Assembly (NCBI GenBank): GCA_020736575.1
Contig: JAGPYM010000008.1
Span: 124,001-188,000, forward strand
Source of the DNA: Thelonectria olida
Lineage: Eukaryota > Ascomycota > Sordariomycetes > Hypocreales > Nectriaceae
Direction: 5' to 3'
DNA: 64,000 nucleotides
Part shown: positions 47,746 to 61,043 of the stretch, one piece after another
How positions within the stretch are numbered: position 1 is the stretch's first letter
Layout of the letters: the number at the start of each line of letters is the position of its first letter
Translations under genes and position numbers: made by a program
Notes under the pieces: generated by a model
Databases searched by the model: none
What the model saw: only the letters and a program-made list of their open reading frames with translations
Told to the model about the DNA's origin: nothing

Positions 47746-50700
47746 GGCTGGCGGATGAGAGCTGAGGACATGAGCGTATGTCGTCTGCCCTAAGCGCAAC
47801 GTGGATTCTTAGTTCGTCAGGTAAGTTGATGACGGAGAGTTGACAACTGTGGCTTTCAGGCGAGGCTTTCCGAGAAACGTAGCGAATCCAGTCGCAGAGA
47901 AGGAGAGGAAGCGGACAGGCCCAGCCGAGCAAGTGAGGTAAGGGGGGGAAAGGAAGGTATGTTAGTAAGTTGGAGTCAAGACTAGGCGTGGCCCGGCCAC
48001 CTAGATGGCGTTGATGATCATGAAGATGGAATGATGATCCAGTCACCGGGAAGAAGAGAATTGGCAAAGGAGAGACTTTCAGAGAAGAGAGAGAGAGGAA
48101 GAGACGAAAAAGAGACAAACGCAGCCAGCCACGAGGTTCAAGGGGGAGGAACGTCGTAACGGAACTCGGACAAGGTAGCCCAGCGCAGCTCAATCCAGCC
48201 GGGGCTATGTTATCCAATGTTTTAAGGTGATTCCAGGTAGAAGAGGACTAGACCAGGGACAGAGAAAAGAAGCTCACGGAGAAACAGGGAGCAGGGTCTG
48301 GTGGGAAGGGGGACGCGAGGAGTCGCAAGGGGGTGTCCCCTGTCCTGCGACAGATCTGAAGCATGATGCCGTCTCCACGCCGTTGCCGCAGACCTTGAAC
48401 TTTGGCACGGGCCCGAGATGGTTGCAAGCGGGTGCTGGGTGAGCCCAGGCTTCTGGGACGGCCTTGCTTTGTAGTGTTTGTGCTTGAAAGGGCTTGAAGG
48501 GGGGACTTCGATTGGGGGAGCGCGCTGAGGGGCATCTGGGCCGACTGGTGCTTCACGTAGCGAACGCGTGTCGCCGACGACTTTGGGAGGATGGCAGGAC
48601 GTGGCGGGGGCCGTGGTGTAGTGTGTCTTTGGAGAACTTCCATGTCTTAGTCACTGTCTTGAACGTGTTTTAGCGGGTGGTGTTTCCGAAGGAGCTGTCC
48701 ATATCTGCGACAAGGGAAGCGGCGAAGCCCTTGCGAGCGAGCGATGCTGCGAGAGCGTGAGCGATCCATGGCGCCAACCTAAGACACGGTACGAGTGAAT
48801 AGACAATGCTGCGCTTCGATCCACCGAGCGAATGGCACGGCTTCAACGGTGATGGTGTACAGGAGCGAGTCTCCAGGCGGGTTCAGTCAGTTACAGTGGA
48901 GGAGGCCACTCCAACGACCGTTTTCTGCTGTCGGCAGTTCGTCAGCAGCGTGCTCTTTCCAGAGCGGAAGAGTCAACGCACAACTGCAACCTGAGACACT
49001 AGGTCAAGCTAAGGAGCGGTGGCGCCTTCCCCCGCACGACCTTGGATGACACCCAAGCTGCCCGAAGAAGAGAGCCAAGCCGCAAGCCTGGTCCGTATAA
49101 AGGGAAAGAGAATCGCTTTGTGCTCTGAAGGCAACGGGGCACTTTGACGAGATTACACAGGTACGAATGTCGTATACAGTTGTTGCTTCCATCATGCAGT
49201 GAGGCGCAAAGTAAGGCATTTCCTTCGTGCAGAGCGCAAGTCCAATGTTCAGTGTCGAATGCCACCCACCTCACGTCAGATATGCCCGGTGATGATCAGG
49301 GTCCATCTATATTCAGTCAATTAAGGTAGGTACCATATGTAATCCCGTTAATGACACACAATATTCCATCGATAGATAACTAAGTCTACGTACCTTATCC
49401 CACCATGATCAAATCACATCACCCGAGACCTCTCAAGCGACCCCCAACAAACATTCCCGCGCCGCACGACAATGACACCACTACAATCTATCTCCAGCTT
49501 TAATGCACTCCAGAAAAAAATACTGCCCGAGAAATGAGATCTGGGCCTAATTGTTTGTTTCTCGGCCAAGCTCATGGAATAATCCCCGATGCCTCCGATT
49601 GGAGCTGTGAATGGTAGTTAGGTCGGTGGATGGGTGGCATAAAACAGATTTCCTCAAGGATTCCCACCTCTGTCAATGCGTTTGGAGTATTCGTACGAAA
49701 CATTGATAATTAGGTAGTAGCCGTTGGTCTAGCAGACATGTTGGTGATTGAGGGCGCAGTGGCTGATGATTCCATTTCTTCTTTCTGTTGGATCTTGCCA
49801 TGATCCTTCGTCTGGAACTTTTCTCCATCCTCCCTTGTCTCGGCCGTATGCAACACGTAACTCGAACCATTCGTCCATGTTATCTTGAGTTTGACAAACA
49901 TCCAATGGTGTCACATGTGTCTGTACCTGATGTACTCTGCATTGAGCTTGTAGTCTGTCAACTGTGTCTGAGGCAATCAGTCGATCCAATGCTCCTGTGT
50001 GTCCACATTGCGCATGAAATGTACCCACCCCGCCTTTCTTTTTGGTTGCGCACACAAAACACAAGCGCAGAAACATTTTACACTTGGATTGGTTGTTTCC
50101 GACGCCGAGATGGTTATGCCGCAGTGGTGTACGGCCCTCCTTTGTCTACTTCGGACATGCGTCAATATGTCAAAGTCAAGCTGGATCAAGCACACCTCGT
50201 GGCAACTCGTGGCGACTTGTCATGCATTGCACAGACACGGTTACGAATAGAGGCCGGCCTCGGGTACCTACTTTGTGTGTTGCTCTGAGGTGGTGCAGGT
50301 GCAGGTGCAGGCACAGAACGCAGACACACAAACACGACAATGGCATCTATTTCTCTTCTTTCAACCCAAAAACAGACGCCTGTTTTCCTCCAGTTCCATT
50401 GCATCCATGTCATCCACAGTACAAAATTCATACGGTACTGTCCGTAAACTCCACGAACCATGGGCGTCCATGACAATCATCCAAACGACCATCACATCAA
50501 CGGCCCCGCCCGCCATCGCTCCCGCCCGCTCTTCGTGCATTGGCTGCCTTTTCTCGCTTGCCCACTTTGGGGAGGTACCTTGAATGAGCTCTCTCTCTGT
50601 CTCTCTGGCTCTTTCCACGTACATAGTTGAGGTACATTAATTAAGTAGCTCTCCATTGTGACAGCAACGATCCATCCATCCATCTACCCTATCCAGTGAC

Positions 50701-51251
50701 AGTCCAACCAGCCAACCCCTCTTCTTTCTCTCACACGCACTCTCTCTCGCACTCTCACAGTGCCGCCTTCTTGCTCCTTGGTCTCTTTCCACCCCCCTCC
50801 CGCCTGTTCGTCCGCTCCGTCGTCTTCGTCCTTCCTTTGCTGTCTCTCAGGCCGTGCTTTATTGTTTCTCAAGCTCCTACTCCAACTCCAACTCCTCCTC
50901 CGGCTCCGGCTCCGGCTTCAGCTTCCCCTCTTCGCTCCCGTGCCTGAGCTGTCCGAGCTTAGCCTGATGAGTCGTCGTTGGGAGAGAGAGAAAGACAGCT
51001 CTGATAGCTACCTTACCTGAACGTTATTACTTACTACTTACCTCTGCCGTCCGGAGACTTCTATTCCCTTATTATTACCTCCGGCCTCCTTGTCCTTAGA
51101 CGTGCATTAATTTGCGTCTGCGTGCATCCCGTCTGGTGTGCTTCCGTCACACTTTCCTCCAACGTTCCACGTTACCCAGGATATTCCCCCTCGTTGGTTG
51201 TTCCCCCATTCACACCACGCCACCGCTCGGCTCCCATAACATTAGTCCGTC
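47746..51251. other. Long divergent spacer (3.5 kb) upstream of two genes
   Basis: No firmly supported gene. A minus-strand frame at 49710-49901 (…SSYVLHTAETRED…) looks weakly protein-like but has no defined upstream exon. CT-rich leader sequence begins near 50700 on the plus strand. Confidence 0.4.
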
Positions 51252-53099
51252 ATGTTTGGCAATTTCACCGCCTTTGGTAAGCATCAACGGCCTCATTCTC
51301 ATTAATCTATCAATTCGATTCAATTCAATTCAAATTACTCCACTCCACATACATCAATCCTCCTAGGTCCTTCCCAGTGGTACATCCATTTCTCTCTCAT
51401 TTCGCACTCATTCCTTGTCCCATCCCGAAACAAATCTGCCTCTTCCTCCACCCCCTCCTCCCCACACTCGTCCCTCCTTAGCCTCACCTCAAACGTCAGC
51501 AAAGTCAAAGGCCACCATCTAAAACTCCCACCAGCAAGCGTGCCTGCCAAGGCAAAGATAGATCCAAAGGATATCCCACCGCCAACTCCCATCAACCTCC
51601 CTCGCTTTCAGCCCTTTGCCATTGCCGATGACCCCATCGACCCTTCAGTGGCTCTTTCATCGCTGCTCCGGACCACGGGTCGATCGCTCGCCGTCCTGGG
51701 TGCCCCCGGCTTTGCTGCCATTGGTCTTAACTTGAACTCGGATGTAAAGCCTGAGGACCTCATTCCTGATCCTTCCTCAATCCCCGACTTCAAGCAATGG
51801 GATGGCCTTTCTTTAGACGATGCCCGGGATCAGAACCAGTCCACTCGGCGGCCTATGAGGAACGGAAACCTCACTCCGGGATGCCAGGTCTACCTCGAAC
51901 GGAAAAAGGAACTGTCCAGCGCCAATGAGGACGCATTCCGTACCGTTCGAAGAATCCAACCACCCAAAGGGAAGCAACAGGCTCGGCTGGGGAATACGTA
52001 TGAGTTCTTCCGCTGTCTCGAAGCCTTCACTACCTTCTGGGATGATCCAGCTGCGCCACCACCCATTGTGCCTTCTCCCGAGGCCACTCCAGCCGAGGAG
52101 ACTCCCGACTCTGACGGGTCCAAAGCTCAGAGCTCCTCGGAAGATGATGCGAACAAGGTCTACCGTACCGCTGCGGGCAGCACAATGCCAGCTGACTACC
52201 GCAACAACCTCTTGTCGGCCTTTGTCAAGCTTGTCGCTTACGATTTCGGCTGCAGCGTTGCCCCAGCGCGTCTGGAGCCTCGCCTTCACCTGAGCGCACC
52301 CGAGGGATCTGGTCAACAACCTCGCAAGTCTTACTACCCCTCTGGGTGCGTCTTCGTCTACCAGAGCCCAATGACGCGTGAGTCGGCTCGAGCAGGCACC
52401 GTCTACGGACCAGTGGCTACAGTGAGTACGCGAGGAACCACCGATTTTACCGCCCCCAGCGTGGAGGCGGCTCAGTCTTTGGACCTTGCTCGGGAACTCG
52501 TTGCAGCCCTCATCACGGCTCAACATCGAGCGCGTGAGGGAAAGAAGGAGAAACGGTTCGGCGAAGGGCAGTGGTGGACGACGAAGAAGCGTTGGGGCGG
52601 CGGTCCAGGTGGCCCTATTGGTCGCGAGGCAGATAAAGATTCCATTCAAGGTGATAAGGACGCCAGTCCCGCCGAGAGCGATGGCACATCTGCGCCTCCT
52701 TCCAAGAAACTTCGGAAGACCATGAGCATCTACGACAACTACAGAATGGTCCGGGCTCCGGCCCAGACTTGGGATCGAAAGGCTCAGTACGAGGCAATTG
52801 GCAGGGTTCAGGGGGCTGACTATGATGACATTTTCGTAGTGAGCTCACTATTTCACCACGTCTCGATTCTGAGAGTCAGAGTACCCAACCGCCTGCTGGA
52901 GGTCTTAGACGGTGCGCGTGATGCGGATCTAACCAAGCGCAGCTGGGGCAGGGTCGAAGCTTGGAGAAGTCCCTGGTACGACCTATTCGTGGCGGACCAG
53001 CGTATCGAAGCAATGAAGCTCGTATGGGCCATGATGGCGTATCAGATGAGAAAGGATGTTGGGGTTGCAGACGAGGATGTCAAGATGTCGAATGCTTGA
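51252..53099 (+). CDS. Conserved-looking protein of unknown function
   Basis: Exons are 51252-51276 and 51367-53099, giving 585 aa. Exon 1 encodes only MFGNFTAF plus one base. A second intron (about 51380-51487) is also possible and would remove a Ser-rich stretch after residue 12 while keeping frame. I recognise no domain. Visible features are a Pro-rich start (PKDIPPPTPINLPRFQPF), an acidic Ser/Glu region near residue 260, a stretch FVYQSPMTRESARAGTVYGP, and a C-terminal block (RAPAQTWDRKAQYEAIGRVQGADYD, FVVSSLFHHVSILRVRVPNRLLEVL, WGRVEAWRSPWYDLFVADQR) dense in aromatic residues and probably folded. There is no signal peptide or membrane segment. The even codon use and long frame support a real gene. 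Confidence 0.72.
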
Positions 53100-56000
53100 G
53101 TCATTCCTAGATTCTAGACGTGAGCGAATGGGGTAGTCGTTTGAGAAAAGGCGAAGTAGCTTTCCTGTATACCTAACCAAGAGACCTACCTGCAAGCTGG
53201 TCTATCCAGTCTGGGTTGTAGCAGTGGTGTTTTGGCTATCAAGTTGGAAAGTGTTCATGTTCGGGATGAATAAGCCTAGACAAGTATGTCTAGAGCGACT
53301 ATTGGCTACTACACTATCAATTCTTTGACTTAATGGGCCAGTGTAGCCTTATAAACGGAAGTTTCTGGCGTCCAGGAACTCTTCTTAGGAGTTTACCATG
53401 ATTAAGCAGGATCCGCATACTGTGTGTGGTTTGTACTAGACATAATCTCTCATAACGCGTTACGAACTTTGCATACACAAGCCATGTTGGAGAAAGTCCA
53501 AACATTGAGGCACGTCAACCTCGCTATACTGACCAAGTTTTTTTTTCATCAATCATCCACTCCCATGTTAATGACCATTCTTCAAGTTCATGCCACTCCC
53601 AGACGGCCACGCCCAAGTGTCTAGGCTGGTCGGGCTAAGACTTTCAAGACTTTGGTGTAAGTGTCAGATACATCGTGGAGATCTCACGCTCGGAACAAAA
53701 GCATCATCGCAGACACCCTGATGACAGGGCTGACCTCCTTGACGCTGCAGGTCAGACTAGGACGCTCAACATGCAGAGGAAGAAAAAAACTTTGGTACAC
53801 CAGGCACTAGAGGCTTATCAAAGCTTGATTGCCGTGCATGTCATGAGCAGCTAGGGGGCAGCTGTTGCCCAAAGATAGGTGCAGGGCTAAGCCTCGCGTG
53901 CCTTGCAGGAGGAAGCGGCATGCTTATCCACAAAGAAAGGTTAAGTAGGGATGTAAGAGCAAGGGGCGTGCGTTCTTCGGGAAGTAGGGTCGGGAGAATG
54001 ATGGCCGGGAAGGAAGATATTTTGATGAGGTCGTGATCAACCCCGGAAAGGGGCTCGATGATGAACTCGACGGGCAACTCCTTGGGATTGTTACAAACTG
54101 AGTTGCTGTCAGATCCTACGCTTGGTTTGGAAGTCACTGTGCCCGGTGTGTTTCTAACTGCGCGCTATGTAGGTAAGACAATGGCAGGGAGAGTTCAAGG
54201 GAAGACATGGGCACATGGCTAAGACGGTCAGACCCGAGATGGACCCAAACCCCCCCGAGTGGGCGGGAGAGGGGAACGAGGGAGGGCAAGAGAAAAAGCC
54301 GGTCTCTTTTTTTGGGCTTCCCGCGTTGACCCAGATGCGCGGGATGAGTGGGACGAGCTACGGGAGACGGAGGTGACAAGTTCAGCTGAAGACCCGGGAG
54401 GATGGAAACATGAAGAGCTGAGAGACGGGACCAGGGGGGCGTGCGTTTGTCACGCTGGAGGCATGTATTTGAGGCTGGCGATGGCTTGCATACAGTGAGG
54501 GGACTGGGACCAACGAGGGACTGGCATGGTGCGATTTGCATCTTTGCTGAGAGGCCGGGGCTCTTGTTCGGTGTGAGTGTAAGTGGACAATGGAGCATTA
54601 GTGATGAACTAGCGGTTATCTCGTCTGCTACTTAGACGAGGGAGAAGGAGACAGGAGGTTGGAGAAGAGATGGCCCTTATTGTTCCATGCTACTAAGTGA
54701 GTAGACGAGGGATTGGATATCAAGGGAAGCTGAACGGTGAGAGTTAGCATGGAGACGTTGTTGTGGCGGCTCAAGGCCAAGCGAGGCGAAACCCATATAC
54801 GATGCAACGGCGGCAAGTGTTCCGTCCCTTCTTTTCACGCTCAGCACGAGTGGCTTCGCAGGCTTATTCGCACGAAGAATGTACAGCACTTAGTTGTCTC
54901 TCAGGGATCAGGGCTCGTTGAAACGGTTTGTTGGAGGGAGTATTCGTAGGAAGATTGGCTGTCTTATCGTTCCTACCGTCTCTACATAGTACATACCGAT
55001 GCAGTCCCCGTGGGATGGCCCAAGCTCTCGGATTCGCACCTTTTTTTGCTTGTTGTCCAATTGGAATGGAGAAGGAGTCGCCAATTTGCACTTGCCCATT
55101 GCCCTTGTGCAGTGTGGGTCCGACAAGAGTGACATTTGCGAATATGATTGGCTGCTTCCTGTTTGCTCCCCGCAGCTTCAGCTCTCGGCTTGTCCGCCAC
55201 GATTTCCTCTCTGGGAGAACTGGGGATTGAGCGACATGCACGAAGCCAGTAGTTTGGGAGTCGGAAATTTCTCCAATGGAATTCCTCGTCGTTCGTTGCT
55301 CGTTATTATCTCAGTGCTCAGTTAACGAGAATATCAGATGAGATCAACTGGGGTTGCAACTTTCGCGGGTGGCTTGTCCCGGCAATCTCGCTGATCCCAG
55401 TACCGCAAGTGACGAGGGCTTCGGAGATGGGCAATTACGTGGATTATTTGTGATTTATTTGCTTTATTAGACCTGCAATTGCTTGACTTGTAGATCCTTG
55501 TAGTCCAGACGGACGTAGTCTCCTACACATTAAATATCCTCGGACAAGCTACAGCAGCAATGAGTGATATCATTGCACCTCTCCACCGTTGGTCTCTGGA
55601 AAATACCGCTGTCAATTGACGTAAGCATCCAAAAGAGAGAGCAAGAGACATCTTTTTTTTTGAATCTGTCTTTTCTCTTGCCGTCATATCGCGTCATCTC
55701 GTCGAGACAAACCCCTCCAAGGGATAAGCCGCCGCATCGGGATCGCCGTCGCGCGGCGCCGAGCCCCAGAAAAAAAGAAACGAAACCCAAGCCCCGGCTT
55801 CTCAGCCTGACAGGGGTCCTTCTCGATTCACTGACAATCACTGGCCTAGCTTGCATTCTTGTTCCCCTTCGGACGTCTTGCTTCTCTGGGGGGTCTCAGA
55901 TCGGTCGGGGAGGGGCTGAGGGGACCATTGACCGGGGGCGTGTCGGGAAAGTCTCTGCTCGTTCTAAGAGACAAGGTGCAATCCGTGTGTGTGCTGAAGG

Positions 56001-57563
56001 CGGGGCCGGGGGGCGGACGGCATCTGCGAGACCTGCGATTGTGTGTCCAGGCTGGCGGGCAGGGTTCAAACTGCAAAATGCGGGAAAACCAGCTCCAGCT
56101 CTAGCTAACTAGTTGATGCGGGATGGCGGCTGCTGACAGCTGCGTCGTCGAGGGAGGGGAGGGGTGCATGTTTGGGTCTCTGTGCATTTCATGTTGGTGT
56201 GTGTAGGGTAAGGCTCGAGGCCAGGAGGATGCTTCTTTGGGCATCGTGAACGTCCAGATATGGCAGCGTCTTGCCCTCCAAAGCCGCATCTTCGGGTCCG
56301 CCGTGTCGTAAGCTGATTTCAGTTATGCGGAGGAGGCTGTGACGTCCTGTCCGGAAGCGTGGCAGTCCTCTCCCCGGACAAAGTAACTACGGCCTTGATG
56401 ATGTTGGTGTTGGCGGTTCAATTGTTCCTAGGTGGCTTCTGCCATGATGGTGTGACCATGCCGATGGGAAATGAAGGATGAGAATAATTCCACCCGGGGG
56501 AAGTATTTCAGCCGTTGGACAACCGGGAAAAAGGAAAAAAAAAGGTCTCAGATAGGATCGAAGATAGCCCGCTGCCCCTTTCTCTGTGCATCGCGTTGTC
56601 CTACGGGGTAGGTATTTTCTTTTTGCGTCACGGCCTGGCGAGGGCTTCACGGCGGTATGGCCTGTCGTTGGTGAGAATAAACGAGAGTGGAAAATGCGAA
56701 TTGTCGTTTATCGAGACGGCCCAGAAACCAATATCACGGTAGCGAACTGCGGAATCGTCCCTCGCTGTTGGGAGTTGTTCAGCTTGAGCTCGTGTGAACA
56801 AGGGGTTTCTTAAGAGAGGACCCTGTCTATAGTAGGCTCACGAACGGTATAGCTCGTGAGGTCGATCTGGGCAGGAGGTACGGCAATGTGCAGATTGACA
56901 GATCTTGGGTGATATTCGACCTGATTGATATCCTGGTCAATTGATGAGAGACAGAGAGTCGAAAGGCACACAAGGTTGCAATGAAGTCGTCTTCGAGAAG
57001 GCCATCATCATCGTCTTCGCCGTGTAAGTCACAGATTACCGTGGTCAAGGGAGCAAGTTCTGGCATTTGGGGTATATCCCTGTAGGGCGACAGCTACGCC
57101 TCATCGAAACGGTTTCGCCATGACAAGTCAGTCAGGCCATGGAAAAGCGCGTGCGTGTCCAACGGGCTGTAACCAAACCAAGATGCAACGGCCAAGGCTG
57201 TGCCATGGAGATGCCAAGCTGCGAAGGAGCCAAGGCGCCTCGTTTTGCGTACTCGGTGGGTATGTCCGTCTACCACGACGACCGTCACGGTTCGGAAATG
57301 TTGCCATGATCCCTTTTCTCGGCCGTAGCAAACAAACTTGGCGAGGCCAAGCCGGCCTGAGTGACCGGGTCATCACACCCATTCCCACTTGGGCCACACC
57401 ACCATGACCACCAACTGACGGCATTTGGAGGTATATGGAGTATTTCCTTCTGGACGTTGAGCTCACCGTTTGAACGAAGTGCTAGTTCCCGGATCTCGTC
57501 ACTTGACCGTCGCCCAATTCGATGGAGAGCTGACAGGGCCAGACATGCATGGCCTTCTCCCTT

Positions 57564-57582
57564 CACACACACACACACACAC
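57564..57582. repeat. (CA)9 microsatellite
   Basis: Nineteen bases of alternating C and A in the long spacer. No coding role seen. Confidence 0.9.
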
Positions 57583-57679
57583 CCCTCCCCTGCGTTGTCC
57601 AAAGCCCAAGCCATTCTGAGCGAACTGCAATGGAGTTGCATCTTTAGGTACGAATAGATAGTTACACACACAACCCACA

Positions 57680-57703
57680 CCCCCCCCTACCCCTACCCCT
57701 CCC
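57680..57703 (-). repeat. G-quadruplex motif with GGGGTA-like units
   Basis: On the minus strand four G-runs of 3, 4, 4 and 8 are separated by loops of one or two bases (A, TA, TA). This meets the usual G4 rule and looks like two imperfect telomere-like units. It is too short to call an interstitial telomere. Confidence 0.6.
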
Positions 57704-58952
57704 TTACCTGACTGACCTAGGGTTCGGGCTACGGCACGAGACAACACCACAACGTATCAAGAGACCAAGAGCAATTGTTTATGATGAAATTGTACCTTAG
57801 CCATGTCGAAGGTAAGAGTTGCACTGCTGCACTCCGAGGGATCAACCGGGAAGAAGTGAGCACAGCCTACGATCTGCTTCTTGTTGCCTTCGTCAACCCC
57901 GAGTCCCGGGGCCACGTCCCGCCGTCTCCCCTGCCGCCCAATCCGCGTCGCGATGAGTGAGATGGAGGCCAGGAAAATAGGAGCCGGGCCTCACTGTTGC
58001 AGTTTTTGTAGACAGGTACTTCGTAACTTGACAGATGTTGGTTGCAAGTGGTGTTGTTTTTGTTGCCAATTGAGTACTCTTTTTTTAAATTTTTTTTTGG
58101 CAAGGTAGGTACGCCTCTTCTGGCTCTTTCTCTCCAACCTTTGCGGTGGCTCATCAGTCATCAGCCATCACATTCACACATCAGAAGTGACTTATTTCTT
58201 ATTAATTATCATCTCCTCAACCCACCTACAAATACAAACACATCTCCCCCCTCTCATCCGCTTCAACTGGCCGCCAGCAATCTTTTCTCCTTCCTGCTAG
58301 TAACTGGTATTCGCACTCGGCCGTCAACCGCATCGAGACCGAGCCCCCCCCCAAACACGCGTGTCTCTCGTTCTCGCCCGCCTGAACAACGTCTAGCTCG
58401 ACATCTCCGCTTCCACATTCCCCAACCAAAACATCTCAGTGTCGAGTCCAGTGTCCCCTGCTTACCTGAACCATCGACGGCACCTTACCGTGCTGAGCCT
58501 GAGCTTCTTTTGCCCCGCGTCATTCACTGGCGCCATTGTGCGTGTGAAGCAGCGCGTGCGACGGCTGGCTGTCTCTCTCTCGCTCTCACCCGCCACTTCG
58601 GCATCCAGCAAGAGTCCCACTACTTCTGCTTCTGACGCCGCCTCACGCGCCCGCCCCTCCGACCCTGCGATACCCCAGTATTCGTACTAGGGACACTACC
58701 ACGGCATCGTGCACTGCCATTCTCCTCTTGGCGCCTAGGCCAGAGTCCAGCTGCTCTGCTGCCATACTTCCGGCCTCGACCTCCACCGACCGACGCCAAA
58801 TATTACCACCACCGCAGCCCGCCCGAATCTGACCAAAACACCAACACTACCCGAATTTTCCTGCTGCAATCCCCTCACGACCTTCTCCCGTGCCTCCCTC
58901 GACCGCGAACACTCTCTCCCTCGCCGTACCATCGTCCTCCGTCGAACCCGCA

Positions 58953-61043
58953 ATGTCGGGATACCAAGGCTATAACGCTGGCCGCTACGGCGCTCCGCCG
59001 CCGCAACAATACCAACCCAATTATTACACGTGCGAACCCCATCTCCTTGTCTAGATCCCCACGCCCAGCTGTTGTCCAGCTTCATCGTCGTGGACTTCAT
59101 TTCCTGCGGCTCAGCTGCCTTATATCGCTTGCGCACACTGCTAACGTTTGCTCTTTGGCTTCGACAGACCTCAGCAACCAACCTACGCCAATCATCCTCC
59201 CCAGCAAAATTACCATCAACAACCCAACTACGGATACCAGCAGCAACACCCCCCGCAACAACACTCTTATCAGGTGCGCATTGCTCGTCTTCCACGGTGA
59301 TCCTTTCCTTTCCCCGAATCGTCGTCTCGCCCTATTGTCCTCACAATAAGAACTTTCATCGCCCAACCCCGCTGCTGCCTGTCAGACGCGATTCGAGCCT
59401 GAAGCTGACCTTGCATCCGTAGCAACCGCCGCCTCAGCAGCATCAATATGGCAATTACCAGACTCCCCAAGTCAACTACCAGTCGCGGCCCAATGGTATG
59501 CACACTCCTGACGAGCCCGACCGCCTGAATCCGCCTTTCCGCAGTCGAACGGCAGCTAAACGTTGGCTAGGTCCTCCTCCCCCGCCCTCTGCACCCCAAC
59601 AGTTCGGTCATGGCGCACCCTCCAGTTATAACTTCCGATATTCGAATTGCACCGGCAGGAGGAAAGCATTGCTCATTGGAATCAACTACTTTGGCCAGCG
59701 CGGTCAGCTCCGCGGCTGTATCAATGATGTCCGCAACATGACTGCATACCTCTCCGAGCATTTCGGTTATAAGCGAGAGGATATGGTTATTCTTACCGAC
59801 GACCAGCAGAACCCTATGAGCCAGCCTACCAAGCAGAACATCTTGCGAGCCATGCATTGGCTTGTGAAGGACGCACGACCAAATGATTCACTCTTCTTCC
59901 ACTACTCAGGTTCGAACGCTCCCGATAGAGGAACAATCCCTCATTTGCTAACATGCCACAGGTCACGGTGGACAGACCAAGGATCTTGATGGCGATGAAG
60001 AGGATGGCTATGATGAGGTCATCTACCCCGTTGACTTCCGACAAACCGGACACATCACCGACGACGAGATGCACCGCATTATGGTTCGCCCATTGTCAGC
60101 CGGCGTCCGACTGACGGCCATTTTCGACTCGTGTCACTCTGGTACCGCCCTCGATCTGCCCTACATCTACTCTACTCAGGGTATCCTCAAGGAACCCAAC
60201 CTGGCCAAGGAGGCTGGCCAGGGCCTGTTGGGTGTTATCTCTTCATACAGCCAGGGCGACCTTGGCGGCGTTGCCAGCAATATTCTCGGCTTTATCAAGA
60301 AAGCCGCCAATGGCGATGAAGCTCGTGAACGTGCCATATCAACCAAGACATCGTCAGCAGATGTTATCATGTGGTCCGGCAGCAAGGACGATCAGACTTC
60401 GTGGGTGACCCCCTTTCCTCACTATTTTCCCTTTGGGCCTTTGGTTCTGGCGTGATGTCAGAGTTTTGCGTCTTTAGTTGCTCAAATTTCCCTTTTTGAT
60501 TTGCTTTTCTTGAAAAGAGACTGGACCGAGTGGTCCCGATGTCATGAAACGTCATTTGTTTTTGATGCGAGCGTGGGCGCTAGTTGGTGACATGGAGGGC
60601 CCTGGGATTGAATCCCCTGGAGAGGCCAGAATCCCTTGTATTTAATATGTATCTTCAAGTCGAGTACGCCTCAGATGTCAAGGGTAGCCTCTTTTATGGC
60701 TTGATCCTGCATCTGAGGCGACGGGCTGCGTTCGATCGTCGTGCTTTCACTCCGCCCAGAGAGAACCAGCAGCTAACCACCTTCACAGCGCGGACGCGAC
60801 CATCGCCTCACAGGCCACTGGTGCCATGTCCTGGGCCTTCGTCAGTGCCCTCAAGAAGAACCCCCAGCAGAGCTACGTCCAGCTGCTCAACACCATCCGA
60901 GACGAGCTGGCGACTCGTTATACCCAGAAACCTCAGTTGTCTTGCAGTCATCCTCTCGGTAAGTTCCCTATGTTTGTCATTGTATGTGCCCCTTTTGGCT
61001 GACCAATGTATTCTCAGACACAAACCTTCTGTTTGTCATGTAA
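58953..61043 (+). CDS. MCA1: Metacaspase (type I)
   Basis: Exons are 58953-59029, 59168-59273, 59423-59909, 59962-60400, 60789-60958 and 61018-61043, giving 434 aa. The first 105 residues are a Q/P/Y/N-rich prodomain ([29 protein letters not shown]). The C14 caspase-like fold follows: [22 protein letters not shown], the catalytic His H225 in HYSGHGG, and the catalytic Cys C281 in FDSCHSG. The protein ends with the conserved [14 protein letters not shown], partly encoded by a 26-bp last exon. Metacaspases cleave after Arg/Lys, are calcium-dependent and act in protein quality control and cell death. Intron 5 (388 bp) is far longer than the others. Confidence 0.95.

Larger units (their letters stand above)
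53100..58952. other. Longest spacer of the window (5.85 kb), upstream of the metacaspase gene
   Basis: No supported gene, tRNA or transposon. It contains a (CA)9 tract at 57564-57582 and a C-rich run at 57680-57703 that is a G-quadruplex motif on the minus strand. From about 58130 pyrimidine-rich DNA is probably the metacaspase leader. Open frames of 100-200 codons at 55564-56112 and 58042-58635 show no domain. Confidence 0.45.

Noticed and set aside
47645..48217. 190-codon minus-strand frame overlapping the start of the Ser/Thr-rich membrane protein
   Set aside because: Shadow of the real gene's 5' part and leader in another frame.
49710..49901. Minus-strand frame with protein-like composition (SSYVLHTAETRED)
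   Set aside because: No upstream exon with a start codon or recognisable family could be joined to it; left as weak candidate only.
55564..56112. 182-codon plus-strand open frame
   Set aside because: Composition is that of translated GC-rich and poly-T DNA, no domain and no splice signals of note.
58042..58635. 197-codon plus-strand open frame upstream of the metacaspase
   Set aside because: Pyrimidine-rich leader DNA; codons dominated by Pro/Ser/Leu/His as expected of an untranslated CT-rich leader.
60575..60620. tRNA-like A and B box pair inside metacaspase intron 5
   Set aside because: The two boxes are only about 20 bases apart, far too close for a tRNA, and stems do not pair.
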